Assembly: GCF_003610555.1 (NCBI RefSeq)
Contig: NZ_RAPQ01000011.1
Span: 62,001-126,000, forward strand
Direction: 5' to 3'
Origin: Marinifilum flexuosum
GTDB lineage: Bacteria > Bacteroidota > Bacteroidia > Bacteroidales > Marinifilaceae
Length of the DNA stretch: 64,000 bases
Shown here: positions 1 to 7,935 of the stretch, piece by piece
Position numbering within the stretch: the first letter of the stretch is position 1
Layout of the letters: each line of letters begins with the position of its first letter
The notes under the pieces: model-generated
What the model was told of the DNA's origin: nothing
Seen by the model: only the letters and a program-made list of their open reading frames with translations
Database searches by the model: none
Made by a program: the position numbers and the translations under genes

Positions 1-1
1 T

Positions 2-991
2 CCAAAGGAATATGAATCAATTACCATAAAGGATTGGGAGAAATTTGTTCATCCGGATGATGTGATTGAGGCCACGGAATTGCTGGAAAAATCAATAGCC
101 AATGGAGAAAACTATGACGTAATATATAGATATCAAAGAAAAGATGGTTCTTATGTTCCTATTAATGACAAGGGTACTTTTTTGAAAGATAAAGACAATA
201 AGGTTTATCGAATGCTTGGAATAATGAGTGATATATCAATGCAAATTGAAAGAGAAGAGCAGCTAAAAGAGGCAACAATTATTGCTAAAAATGCAGATCG
301 TCTAAAAACGCAGTTTCTTGCTAATATGTCACATGAAATAAGAACACCAATGAATAGTATAGTTGGCTTTTCTTCACTATTGGCTGCACCAAATTTATCT
401 AAAGATAAACAGCTTAAATATTGTAATGTAATTCAGAAAAGTTCCGACTATTTGCAAAAAATAATTGATGATATTATGGATATTTCCATGATTGAGAGTG
501 AACAAATTAAATTGTTTCATGAAAAGGTGAATATTAAAAATGTAATTGATAATATTAAGGATACTTTTGAAAATCATGATAAAATTAAAAATTATTGCAT
601 TGAGTTGAAGGTTCAAATTGATTTGGATGAAATTCATGAGAATGTTTATACTGATGAGGTAAGATTAAAGCAAATACTGATTAATTTAGTAGGAAATGCA
701 TGTAAATTTACCAGTATTGGAACCATACTAATTCATTGCTCGAAAAGAGATAGTACCTCTTTATTATTTAAAATTAAAGATACTGGTATGGGAATTCCTG
801 AAGATCAAATAGAGGTTATATTTGATCGATTTTTACAAGTTAAAAATCAAGGAATGGAGAACAATAGTGGAACAGGTCTTGGTTTATCTATTTCGAAAGG
901 TTTGGTTGAATTATTAGGTGGAGAAATTTGGTGTGAATCTGAAGTTGGAGTTGGTACAACTTTTTATTTTACAATTCCTGTAAGGCTTTGA
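2..991 (+). CDS. PAS-domain sensor histidine kinase, 5' end outside the window
   Basis: The reading frame is open from the first bases, so the N-terminus lies upstream; a GTG at 62 is internal. The visible part starts in the end of a PAS/PAC sensory domain (KDWEKFVHPDD, then YVPINDKGTF and the PAC-type MLGIMSDIS). A HisKA dimerisation domain follows, with the phospho-acceptor His in SHEIRTPMNSIVGF (codon 332-334). The HATPase domain has an N box (LINLVGNACKFT), a G1 box (DTGMGIP) and a G2 box (GTGLGLSISKG). The protein ends right after the ATPase domain with no receiver domain, and no response regulator is adjacent, so it looks like an orphan kinase that signals to a partner encoded elsewhere. 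The signal is unknown. A hairpin terminator follows the stop. Confidence 0.9.
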   Translation, partial: PKEYESITIKDWEKFVHPDDVIEATELLEKSIANGENYDVIYRYQRKDGSYVPINDKGTFLKDKDNKVYRMLGIMSDISMQIEREEQLKEATIIAKNADRLKTQFLANMSHEIRTPMNSIVGFSSLLAAPNLSKDKQLKYCNVIQKSSDYLQKIIDDIMDISMIESEQIKLFHEKVNIKNVIDNIKDTFENHDKIKNYCIELKVQIDLDEIHENVYTDEVRLKQILINLVGNACKFTSIGTILIHCSKRDSTSLLFKIKDTGMGIPEDQIEVIFDRFLQVKNQGMENNSGTGLGLSISKGLVELLGGEIWCESEVGVGTTFYFTIPVRL

Positions 992-1025
992 ATTTTGAAA
1001 ATTAAAGTAAAAAAGTAATACATAT

Positions 1026-1058
1026 AAAAAAGTCATTGATTTTTCAATGGCTTTTTTC
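1026..1058 (+). terminator. Rho-independent terminator after the histidine kinase
   Basis: Nine-base arms AGTCATTGA (1031-1039) and TCAATGGCT (1044-1052), with one G-T pair, close a TTTT loop. An A-run precedes the stem and a T-run follows it. It lies 35 bases after the kinase stop. Confidence 0.75.
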
Positions 1059-1290
1059 TGAGTTCTTAAATCTGGAATATATAAATACCACACGATTAAA
1101 AAATGTGAATATTGAGTATTCAAATCATTGGTAACTAAATTTTTCAGATCAATTTATAAAATTCCTTTGTTTTTTTGACAAAACTAATGCTTAATTTAAT
1201 AATGCATGTAAAGGTAAATAAAGAAAAGATTGTGTTAAGAAGCTGGAAATATAGAGTAATATTTTAATTGTATGTTGATGAGTAGGTTTA
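1059..1290. other. AT-rich intergenic region
   Basis: Between the kinase terminator and the ribosome-binding site at 1291 I see no gene, repeat or clear palindrome. It presumably carries the promoter for the small frame and acyltransferase downstream, but no convincing -33/-7 pair was found. Confidence 0.5.
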
Positions 1291-1302
1291 AAGGAGTGAT
1301 TA

Positions 1303-1500
1303 ATGAAGTTTGATTCTGGTATTTTCATTTCCTCACAAGATTATGATGCTAAACATAGTGTTTCTGCTGGATTTACAGGGCTTTACGATGAAAAAAACTT
1401 ATTAAAAAAGCTTTGTGATTTTTATAGAACTTATATTTTTGCCGTTCAAATTATAGCAATTTTATATGATCCGAAAGATTCAATACTTATTTGCAATTAG
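1303..1500 (+). CDS. Possible small leader protein (65 aa), unrecognised
   Basis: This short frame is listed because an unusually good ribosome-binding site, AAGGAG at 1291-1296, sits six bases before its ATG; most genes in this window lack one. The predicted 65-residue product has no recognised domain, and its second half is hydrophobic (TYIFAVQIIAILY). It overlaps the start of the acyltransferase by 35 bases in another frame. It could be a real small protein, a translationally coupled leader that delivers ribosomes to the acyltransferase start, or the former N-terminus of the acyltransferase after a frameshift. Sequence alone does not decide, so confidence is low. Confidence 0.3.
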   Translation: MKFDSGIFISSQDYDAKHSVSAGFTGLYDEKNLLKKLCDFYRTYIFAVQIIAILYDPKDSILICN

Positions 1501-2170
1501 CTCAAAAGAGCGATTTCACCGATATCTTTTAAAGAAAGGTGTTAAAATTGGCAAGAATGTTAATTTTAAGAATAGAAAGACCTTGGATTTTGATTTATCA
1601 AAGCCATCTTTAATAGAAATTGGGGATAATGTATTTTTCAATAAATATTTTACACTCTTAACTCATGATGCAGTATCAAGATTGTACAGGGTGAAATACA
1701 AGGATTATATGCCTTATTCTATCGGAAAAGTAAAAATTGGAAATAACGTTTCTTTTGCCCGTAGGGTTACTGTTCTTAAAGGTGTGACCATTGGTGACAA
1801 TGTATTTATTGGACATGGTTCTCTGGTTTCAAAAGATATTCCATCAAACTGTATTGCTGTAGGCAGACCGGCTAAACCTGTGTGCTCGCTGGATGAATAC
1901 TACGAAAGATCAAGAAGAAAATATATGGAAGAAATGAAGGAGTATTATTATCATATTAAGAATAAAGAGAATAGAACTCCTACAGTTGAAGATTTTAAAA
2001 AAGAGTATTCATTATTTATTAATGGTGATAAGATTGATGAATTTCTGGAATCTTTAGATAAAAGATCGAATAGAAAATTAAAACAAGAAATGGAGGGTAA
2101 TTATGATTATTATAAACGTAATCATGTTGCCATGTTCAATGGATTTGATGATATGGTGGCTAGTTTTTAG
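1466..2170 (+). CDS. Left-handed beta-helix (hexapeptide repeat) acyltransferase
   Basis: The 234-residue product carries imperfect hexapeptide repeats typical of the LbH O-acetyltransferase fold: GVKIGKNVNF, SLIEIGDNVFF, GKVKIGNNVSF, GVTIGDNVFIGHGSLVSKDIP, then the family's closing NCIAVGRPAKPV. Relatives move an acetyl group from acetyl-CoA onto sugars during polysaccharide or capsule synthesis, usually as trimers, with a conserved active-site His such as the one in LLTHDA. An extra charged tail of about 85 residues (SLDEYYERSRRKYMEEMKEYYY onward) extends past the helix and is not a family hallmark. The ATG at 1466 lies inside the preceding small frame and has no ribosome-binding site, so translation may be coupled. 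No glycosyltransferases are nearby to name a substrate. Confidence 0.8.
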   Translation: MIRKIQYLFAISSKERFHRYLLKKGVKIGKNVNFKNRKTLDFDLSKPSLIEIGDNVFFNKYFTLLTHDAVSRLYRVKYKDYMPYSIGKVKIGNNVSFARRVTVLKGVTIGDNVFIGHGSLVSKDIPSNCIAVGRPAKPVCSLDEYYERSRRKYMEEMKEYYYHIKNKENRTPTVEDFKKEYSLFINGDKIDEFLESLDKRSNRKLKQEMEGNYDYYKRNHVAMFNGFDDMVASF

Positions 2171-2193
2171 CCAATTGAATTTTGATATTATAA

Positions 2194-2225
2194 AAAGAGC
2201 CATTGAAAATAATCAATGGCTCTTT
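2194..2225. terminator. Bidirectional hairpin terminator
   Basis: Perfect 13-base arms AAAGAGCCATTGA (2194-2206) and TCAATGGCTCTTT (2213-2225) enclose a six-base loop. The site lies between the convergent acyltransferase and formate-channel genes and can serve both. Confidence 0.8.
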
Positions 2226-2336
2226 GTGAATTAAATAACAGAAATAAATTATATCATAGGCATATGTGTTTAGTGTGTGTTAAAGTATTTGTTTGTGTTG
2301 TTTATTTAAATGCGGCAAACTTTTGTAGGCTTACCA

Positions 2337-3203
2337 CTATTTCGTTTTATCGTAAACATACCAGTATGCAGTACCTACAAATAGTGCGCCTCCAACAATA
2401 TTGCCTAAGGTTGCAGGAATCAGGTTTTTAACAATGAAATCCATCCAGGTAATGTCTGCACCGTGGAATATGGCAACAGGAATAAAGAACATGTTGGCAA
2501 CACAGTGTTCAAATCCCATAGCTACGAATGCCATTACCGGGAACCAAATTCCTAAGATTTTGCTGGCTATGTCTTTTGATGCATAGGCTAGCCACATTGC
2601 CAAAGCTACCATCCAGTTACATGCTATTCCTTTTAGGAAAGTTTTGTAGAACGGATTTGAAGTTTTTGCAATTGCGATATTGATTGCGGAATCTACTGAT
2701 GGTGAATGCATAATTGCCTGAGTTAAATAAACCAGAAAATAGGCAACAATGATCGATCCAATAAAATTACCGAAATAAACAATGGCCCAATTCTTTAAAG
2801 GTACCTTTGCTGACATTCTTTTTGATAGTACCGAAGGAATGAAATAAGCTGTATTTCCAGTAAATAATTCAGCTCCGGCTACTGCGCAAAGAATTAAGCC
2901 TAAAGGGAAAACTGCTCCGAAAAAGAACTTTTGTAATCCCGGGTTGCTTGCTGCTAGGCCTGGCATTGCTCCACCAACAACCAAGGCTAATAAGCTACCC
3001 ATTGCAATATATCCTCCTGCTAAAATTGCCAATACAAAGGTTTTCTTTGAAGGCATTATTTTCTTTGCTTCAGCTGTATGGTTAACTTCTTCCACAGTTT
3101 CTTTCGGAGAATTAAAACCGGTTGAAACATGCGGCGTTACTATAGGTGTTGCAGATTTTGGTTTTACCACCTCAATGACTTCTGTTGTTTCTTGAAATGA
3201 CAT
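2337..3203 (-). CDS. focA: Formate/nitrite channel FocA-type
   Basis: The product is a 288-residue membrane protein of the FNT family, which forms pentameric channels moving formate across the inner membrane. After a polar N-terminal stretch of about 50 residues it has six hydrophobic segments, beginning with TFVLAILAGGYIAMGSLLALVVGGA. The family signature is visible as AELFTGNTAYFIPSVLSKR, and the half-helix regions as FLKGIACNWMVALAMWLA and GFEHCVANMFFIPVAIF. The extended N-terminus is longer than in E. coli FocA. It is the third gene after pflB and pflA on the same strand, which supports formate rather than nitrite as the substrate: formate made by pyruvate formate-lyase would leave through this channel. 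Confidence 0.92.
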   Translation of the reverse strand: MSFQETTEVIEVVKPKSATPIVTPHVSTGFNSPKETVEEVNHTAEAKKIMPSKKTFVLAILAGGYIAMGSLLALVVGGAMPGLAASNPGLQKFFFGAVFPLGLILCAVAGAELFTGNTAYFIPSVLSKRMSAKVPLKNWAIVYFGNFIGSIIVAYFLVYLTQAIMHSPSVDSAINIAIAKTSNPFYKTFLKGIACNWMVALAMWLAYASKDIASKILGIWFPVMAFVAMGFEHCVANMFFIPVAIFHGADITWMDFIVKNLIPATLGNIVGGALFVGTAYWYVYDKTK

Positions 3204-3303
3204 GTTTTTTTATTTAGTAGTTTAGTTTATAGTAACCAGATATCCTATTTTTATTATTGCTTGATATTTTCCAGTTACTATTTGCTCAGTACCAGGTTCG
3301 GTA

Positions 3304-4029
3304 CTAATTAATAATTACTTCTTTAAAATACTGGCTAAGAATATCTTTTGCAGTTTTCAACTGCTCAGCCGTATTTTCAGGAACACCTTCCAGTTTGTAT
3401 TCCCACTTTAAGTGTTCGTATTTGTGAACCCCAAGTTTGTGATAGGGTTGAATTTCCAATTTTTCAATATTTCCGTATTCCTGAAAGTGTCTGCCCAGTT
3501 CGTGCAGGTATTCAGGCTGATCGGAATAACCAGGGACTAAAACATAGCGCATCCAGGTTCGGATGTTTTCATCACGCAAGTGTTCTGCAAATTTTAGTGT
3601 GGTATCGTTTCTTTTTCCGGTAAGCTTTACATGCAAGTCCGGATTGATGTGTTTGATGTCAAGTAATACTAAATCGGTATGAGACATTAGTTCTTTTACA
3701 TCATCGTTAAGAACATTTCCATTGCTGTCGATACAGGTATTAAAACCTTCTTCTTTCAACTGCTTGAATATTTTTTTCAATTCAGCAGCTTGCCATAATG
3801 GTTCTCCTCCTGAGATAGTTACACCACCCAACTTCCCAAAGAACGGACGTTGGTTGCGTGCTTTTCTCATGATCTCCTCAAGTGGAGTAGGAGTACCTCC
3901 TTTAAAAGTAATAGTATCTGGATTTGCGCAATACAGGCATTTAAAGGCACATCCCTGTAAAAAGACAACCAGACGTATTCCAGGACCATCATAGGTGCCT
4001 AGCGATTCAAATGAGTGAACGTTTAACAT
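3304..4029 (-). CDS. pflA: Pyruvate formate-lyase activating enzyme (radical SAM)
   Basis: This 241-residue radical SAM enzyme installs the glycyl radical on pyruvate formate-lyase. The iron-sulfur motif CxxxCxxC is present as CAFKCLYC (Cys27, Cys31, Cys34), and the SAM-binding GGE motif is at residues 74-76 (TISGGEPLWQ). Length and start (MLNVHSFESLGTYDGPGIR) match short single-domain PflA proteins lacking the extra ferredoxin-like insert of other glycyl-radical activases. It lies 167 bases downstream of pflB on the same strand with a terminator-like hairpin between them, so it is probably made at a lower level than the lyase. focA follows. Confidence 0.95.
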   Translation of the reverse strand: MLNVHSFESLGTYDGPGIRLVVFLQGCAFKCLYCANPDTITFKGGTPTPLEEIMRKARNQRPFFGKLGGVTISGGEPLWQAAELKKIFKQLKEEGFNTCIDSNGNVLNDDVKELMSHTDLVLLDIKHINPDLHVKLTGKRNDTTLKFAEHLRDENIRTWMRYVLVPGYSDQPEYLHELGRHFQEYGNIEKLEIQPYHKLGVHKYEHLKWEYKLEGVPENTAEQLKTAKDILSQYFKEVIIN

Positions 4030-4127
4030 GGTTAATTGTGATTTTGTATAAGTGAATCTGGACTTATTAACCTAGGTATTCACTAACCTTACCAGTTGAT
4101 TAGAGCAGTGCACAGGTTAAGGTTGAA

Positions 4128-4175
4128 TTAAAAAAAAGAGCCCGGGTGCTCAATTACTCCCGGAGCTCTCTATAT
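4128..4175 (-). terminator. Terminator or attenuator between pflB and pflA
   Basis: On the minus strand AGAGCTCCGGG (4161-4169 region) can pair with CCCGGGCTCT (4138-4147), with one bulged base, and an eight-base T-run follows. Because pflA and focA lie downstream in the same direction, it probably lets through only part of the transcription. Confidence 0.7.
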
Positions 4176-4195
4176 AGTAAGTTGTTAAAACGTTC

Positions 4196-6421
4196 TTACA
4201 TTTTCTCGAAGAAGCTACGAGAGATTACCTCAAGTTGCTGTTCGCGAGTCAAACGTACGAAGTTTACAGCGTATCCTGATACGCGGATAGTTAACTGTGG
4301 ATATTCTTCTGGACGCTCCATTGCATCTTCCAACATCTCACGGTTCAATACGTTTACGTTCAAGTGGTGAGCACCTTTGATGAAGTAAGCATCCATCATT
4401 GTCACCAAGTTTTCCTGACGTGAATCTTCAGTAGCACCTAATGACTTAGGAACAATTGAGAAAGTATTTGAGATACCGTCCAATGAATCTTCGTAGTTAA
4501 TTTTTGCTACAGAGTTCAACGAAGCAATCGCACCGTTTTGGTCACGTCCGTGCATTGGGTTCGCACCAGGGGCGAAAGGAACACCAGCGGCTCTACCATC
4601 AGGAGTAGCACCAGTCTTCAAACCATAAACAACATTAGAAGTAATGGTTAGGATAGACATAGTTGGCTCTGCATTCTTGTAAGTGTGAAGCTCTTTCAAT
4701 AATCCGTTGAAGATCTTTGGAATCTCAACAGCGAAACAGTCTACACGGTCATCATCGTTACCGTAGTATGGGAAGTCTCCTTCAATTTTGAAATCGCAAG
4801 TTAAACCTTCTTCATTACGAACTGCAGTTACCTTAGCATTCTTAATAGCAGAAAGTGAGTCAGCTACGATAGAAAGACCAGCAATACCGTAAGCAAGGTT
4901 AATTGCAGGGTTAGTGTCAACTAGAGACATCTGTGCTTTCTCGTAGTAGTACTTATCGTGCATGTAGTGAATGATGTTCATAGAGTCGTTGTAAACTCTA
5001 GCCATCTCTCTCATTGCAATTTTGTAGTTAGCCATTACCTCGTCGTAGTTCAACTCGTCGCTAGACAAAGCAGGGATACCGTTGATCAACTGAGTACCAG
5101 TTTTTTCACAACGACCACCGTTCAATGCCAACAATAAAGTCTTAGCCAAGTTACAACGTGCACCGAAGAACTGGATTTGCTTACCAATTTCCTGGTAAGA
5201 AACACAACAAGCAATACCGTAGTCGTCAGACTTACGAGTATCACACATCAACTGGTCATTCTCATACTGGATAGAAGAAGTATCGATAGAAACCTGAGCA
5301 CAGAATTTCTTGAATCCTTCTGGTAAAGTATCAGACCAAAGAACAGTCATGTTTGGCTCTGGTGATGGACCTAATGTGTAAAGAGTGTTCAAGAAACGGA
5401 ATGAAGTCTTGGTTACTTTAGTTCTTCCGTCAAGAGTGTTACCACCAATCGACTCAGTTACCCATGTTGGGTCACCAGCAAAAATCTCATCGTAAGCATT
5501 CATACGTAGGTGACGAACCATACGCAATTTCATTACGAACTGGTCAAGCATTTCCTGAGCAAATTCCTCAGTAATTGTACCTTCCTCAAGGTCTCTTTGA
5601 ATGTAGATATCAAGGAAAGTGGAAACATTACCCAAAGACATTGCTGCACCATCTTGCTCTTTTACTGCTGCAAGGTATCCCATGTAAACCCACTGGATAG
5701 CTTCTTGTGCAGTTTCAGCAGGACGCCCCAATTCTAGATCGTACTTAGCACCTAATTCTTTGATGTGACCCAAAGCTTTGATTTGCTCAGCAACCTCTTC
5801 ACGTAAACGAATCAATTCGTCAGTCATGGTTCCTGTCAATCCAGCTAAATCTTCTTTTTTCGCTTCAATCAAACGATCGATACCGTAAAGAGCTACACGA
5901 CGGTAGTCACCAATAATACGACCACGAGCGTAGTTATCTGGTAAACCAGTAAGGAATCCTAATGAACGGAACTTACGGATTTCAGCTGTATATGCATCAA
6001 AAACTCCATCGTTATGAGTCTTTGCGTAGTTGCGGAAAATATCTTTAACACGATCTGATACTTCAAGACCTTGTTCTGTACAAGCTTTTTCAACCACAGC
6101 AATACCACCATATGGTTTCATTGCTCTGCGAAGCAATTCGTCTGCCTGTAGTCCTACGATAACCTCTAAAGATTTGTCAATATATCCAGCACCGTGAGAA
6201 GCGATCGTTGAAACAGTTTCAGTGTCGATAGAGCGAACACCATTGTTTGCACGTTCTTCTTTTACAGCATCAAGACACATTTGCCACAATTGCTTTGTGC
6301 GGTCTGTAGCTCCTGTTAAGAATGATGCATCCCCAGTGTATGAGGTTAAATTGTTACTAACGAAATCTCTAACGTTAATTGTCTTTTGCCATTCACCGGC
6401 TTTAAATTGCATTTTTACCAT
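4196..6421 (-). CDS. pflB: Pyruvate formate-lyase (formate C-acetyltransferase)
   Basis: This glycyl-radical enzyme converts pyruvate and CoA to acetyl-CoA and formate in anaerobic fermentation. The adjacent catalytic cysteines appear in [11 protein letters not shown], and the radical glycine in the C-terminal [13 protein letters not shown] near the N-terminus, [34 protein letters not shown] and the closing motif are all close to E. coli PflB. The frame can extend to a TTG at 6457, but the N-terminal alignment ([14 protein letters not shown] against KGDWQNEVNVRDF) favours the ATG at 6421, giving about 741 residues. A 530-base non-coding region upstream contains a perfect palindrome, and pflA and focA follow. 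The enzyme is oxygen-sensitive, so anaerobic control is expected. Confidence 0.96.
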   Translation of the reverse strand: MVKMQFKAGEWQKTINVRDFVSNNLTSYTGDASFLTGATDRTKQLWQMCLDAVKEERANNGVRSIDTETVSTIASHGAGYIDKSLEVIVGLQADELLRRAMKPYGGIAVVEKACTEQGLEVSDRVKDIFRNYAKTHNDGVFDAYTAEIRKFRSLGFLTGLPDNYARGRIIGDYRRVALYGIDRLIEAKKEDLAGLTGTMTDELIRLREEVAEQIKALGHIKELGAKYDLELGRPAETAQEAIQWVYMGYLAAVKEQDGAAMSLGNVSTFLDIYIQRDLEEGTITEEFAQEMLDQFVMKLRMVRHLRMNAYDEIFAGDPTWVTESIGGNTLDGRTKVTKTSFRFLNTLYTLGPSPEPNMTVLWSDTLPEGFKKFCAQVSIDTSSIQYENDQLMCDTRKSDDYGIACCVSYQEIGKQIQFFGARCNLAKTLLLALNGGRCEKTGTQLINGIPALSSDELNYDEVMANYKIAMREMARVYNDSMNIIHYMHDKYYYEKAQMSLVDTNPAINLAYGIAGLSIVADSLSAIKNAKVTAVRNEEGLTCDFKIEGDFPYYGNDDDRVDCFAVEIPKIFNGLLKELHTYKNAEPTMSILTITSNVVYGLKTGATPDGRAAGVPFAPGANPMHGRDQNGAIASLNSVAKINYEDSLDGISNTFSIVPKSLGATEDSRQENLVTMMDAYFIKGAHHLNVNVLNREMLEDAMERPEEYPQLTIRVSGYAVNFVRLTREQQLEVISRSFFEKM

Positions 6422-6440
6422 TGCAGATAATAGTTTTCTT

Positions 6441-6460
6441 TGATTGAATTTTTTCAATCA
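6441..6460. repeat. Perfect inverted repeat at the 5' end of pflB
   Basis: TGATTGAA and TTCAATCA form eight-base arms around a TTTT loop, 20 bases before the preferred pflB ATG and over the alternative TTG. In the mRNA this hairpin sits in the leader and could affect translation. Confidence 0.6.
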
Positions 6461-6530
6461 TGATTAATTCAAATCCTTAGCGTTGAATTTGAACTCGAAA
6501 TGGTTGTGTTTAAAATTATATTTTGTTTTT

Positions 6531-6550
6531 GATTGTCAAAATTGACAATC
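6531..6550. promoter_or_regulatory. 20-bp perfect palindrome, candidate operator of the pfl genes
   Basis: GATTGTCAAAATTGACAATC has perfect nine-base arms around a two-base centre. It lies about 110 bases upstream of the preferred pflB start. On the minus strand its TTTGACAATC half could overlap a -33 element, with TATAATTTTA 18 bases further as a weak -7. The TTGTCA/TGACAA arms resemble binding sites of CRP/FNR-superfamily dimers, which suggests redox control. The regulator is not identified here. Confidence 0.5.
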
Positions 6551-6913
6551 TCAACACAGAAAATAAACAAGATAAACTTGTCCGTTTTCCATTCAGAGCG
6601 CAAAGGAACAGACTATTTTTTTGTTACGCAATACCAAGATGTTATGATATTGCTTATGCAAAGCTTTTCGAAAGGCTAAAGTTTCTGGTATTCTTAGAGT
6701 TTTGCAATGTAGAGATTGCAATGTGAAAATGTCTAATTTAGAATTAATCTAATTGTTTGGAGTTCTTCTTTTATAAGAATTTGATAACTGAGTGAAAAAT
6801 ATTATTTAACATGTATTTGTTAAATGAAAATCTTGTTAAAAAAATGAACTAGCTATATAAAAAACTCTTAACGAGATGGGGATTGATATAAAGAATAGAA
6901 ATGTAGCAAATAA
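6551..6913. other. Long non-coding region upstream of pflB
   Basis: There is no credible gene in this stretch. It contains an inverted repeat TTGCAAT/ATTGCAA with a six-base spacer (6702-6721) and is otherwise AT-rich. It probably forms the extended control region of pflB, because the gene beyond it ends at its own terminator. Confidence 0.45.
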
Positions 6914-6946
6914 ACAGCCTCGTTTTTAGTAGAACGAGGCTGTGGC
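6910..6946 (-). terminator. Terminator of the ferredoxin-nitroreductase gene
   Basis: Perfect 11-base arms ACAGCCTCGTT (6914-6924) and AACGAGGCTGT (6933-6943) lie just after the minus-strand stop codon. On that strand the stem is followed by TTTATTTG. Confidence 0.8.
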
Positions 6947-6954
6947 GATTAGTC

Positions 6955-7785
6955 TTAATTTTTTAAGTTGATTTTATTTAAATGCAATCCATCAGATTGA
7001 ATTCCACGTGCATATTTTACACCTGCTTTTCCGAATATCATGGTGTAACCTATAGAGTGATCCTGTGGGATTCCAATCAAGTTTCTCAAAGTAGGATCAA
7101 TTTCTTCGATAACCCAAGTAATCATTCCATTCCAAAGGGTAGCAACTTGGTTTGCATTGGCTGCAAATTCAAAATAGGTTAGGGTAATCAATGAATCCAT
7201 TTTTGGAGATGCATCTTTAGCTGGAGCAGTTGCAATAAGCATGTGAGGAGCATTTCTAAAAATGATATCTACACCAGCTTTTTCCCAAAGTTTTTGGAAT
7301 GAAGCAAGCATGGAATATTTTTTAGGAAGCTTTCCTTCTGCCGATGTTTTTTTGATTGCATTATAAACTGCCTCACGGAAAATAATGATGTCCTCTATAT
7401 TGTCGATTAAAGAGAATAATACGGCATTATCGTTGTGTCCAGTTGGAGCATGTGATGCTGTTTCCATCAATTCCTGAATCAATTTCTGATCCAAGTTTTC
7501 ATCTTTAAATTTGCGAACCGACCTTCTGGTTTTAATATGATTACTCATGGCCTGAGCCGATGGCATTTCAGCTTTACATGAAACCGAATCTTCAGGATTT
7601 TTGCCTAATATTGAAATTGCAGCCGTTGGACAAATGGCCAAACAGTGCTGACATTTCATACAATTCCTTTCTTTTTCTTTAGCAATGGAAGCCTTGGGAG
7701 TAAGGTTGATAATTCCTACCGGACAATCCTCTTTACATAGGCCACATTCAATACACTTGTCTTCTGCAACTTTAAAGTCGATCAT
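6955..7785 (-). CDS. Ferredoxin-nitroreductase fusion flavoprotein
   Basis: The 276-residue product joins a bacterial-type ferredoxin to a nitroreductase-family FMN domain. Two complete [4Fe-4S] motifs are present: CIECGLCKEDCP (Cys11, 14, 17, 21) and CMKCQHCLAICP (Cys42, 45, 48, 52). The nitroreductase fold starts near residue 84 with the phosphate-binding TRRSVRKFKD and continues with ASHAPTGHNDN. Such fusions are common in anaerobes and are thought to pass electrons from the clusters to the flavin; the physiological substrate is usually unknown. It lies upstream of pflB on the same strand but has its own terminator. A redox role alongside fermentation is an inference from position. Confidence 0.88.
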   Translation of the reverse strand: MIDFKVAEDKCIECGLCKEDCPVGIINLTPKASIAKEKERNCMKCQHCLAICPTAAISILGKNPEDSVSCKAEMPSAQAMSNHIKTRRSVRKFKDENLDQKLIQELMETASHAPTGHNDNAVLFSLIDNIEDIIIFREAVYNAIKKTSAEGKLPKKYSMLASFQKLWEKAGVDIIFRNAPHMLIATAPAKDASPKMDSLITLTYFEFAANANQVATLWNGMITWVIEEIDPTLRNLIGIPQDHSIGYTMIFGKAGVKYARGIQSDGLHLNKINLKN

Positions 7786-7935
7786 TTCTTTTGATTTTCA
7801 ATTCTTGTATTTTCCAAATGGAAATTCGCGACAAAAATAGAATACTTCTTTTATAAATCAGTAAAATGCAGAATCTTCTTGTTTTATTTACGATGGATTA
7901 ATATTGGAATGAATTTTAAGATAGTCGTCGCTTAT

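Noticed and set aside
6422-6457. TTG start for pflB, adding 12 residues
   Set aside because: The N-terminal alignment to known PflB starts at about the ATG at 6421. The extra stretch has no conserved residues and overlaps a hairpin.
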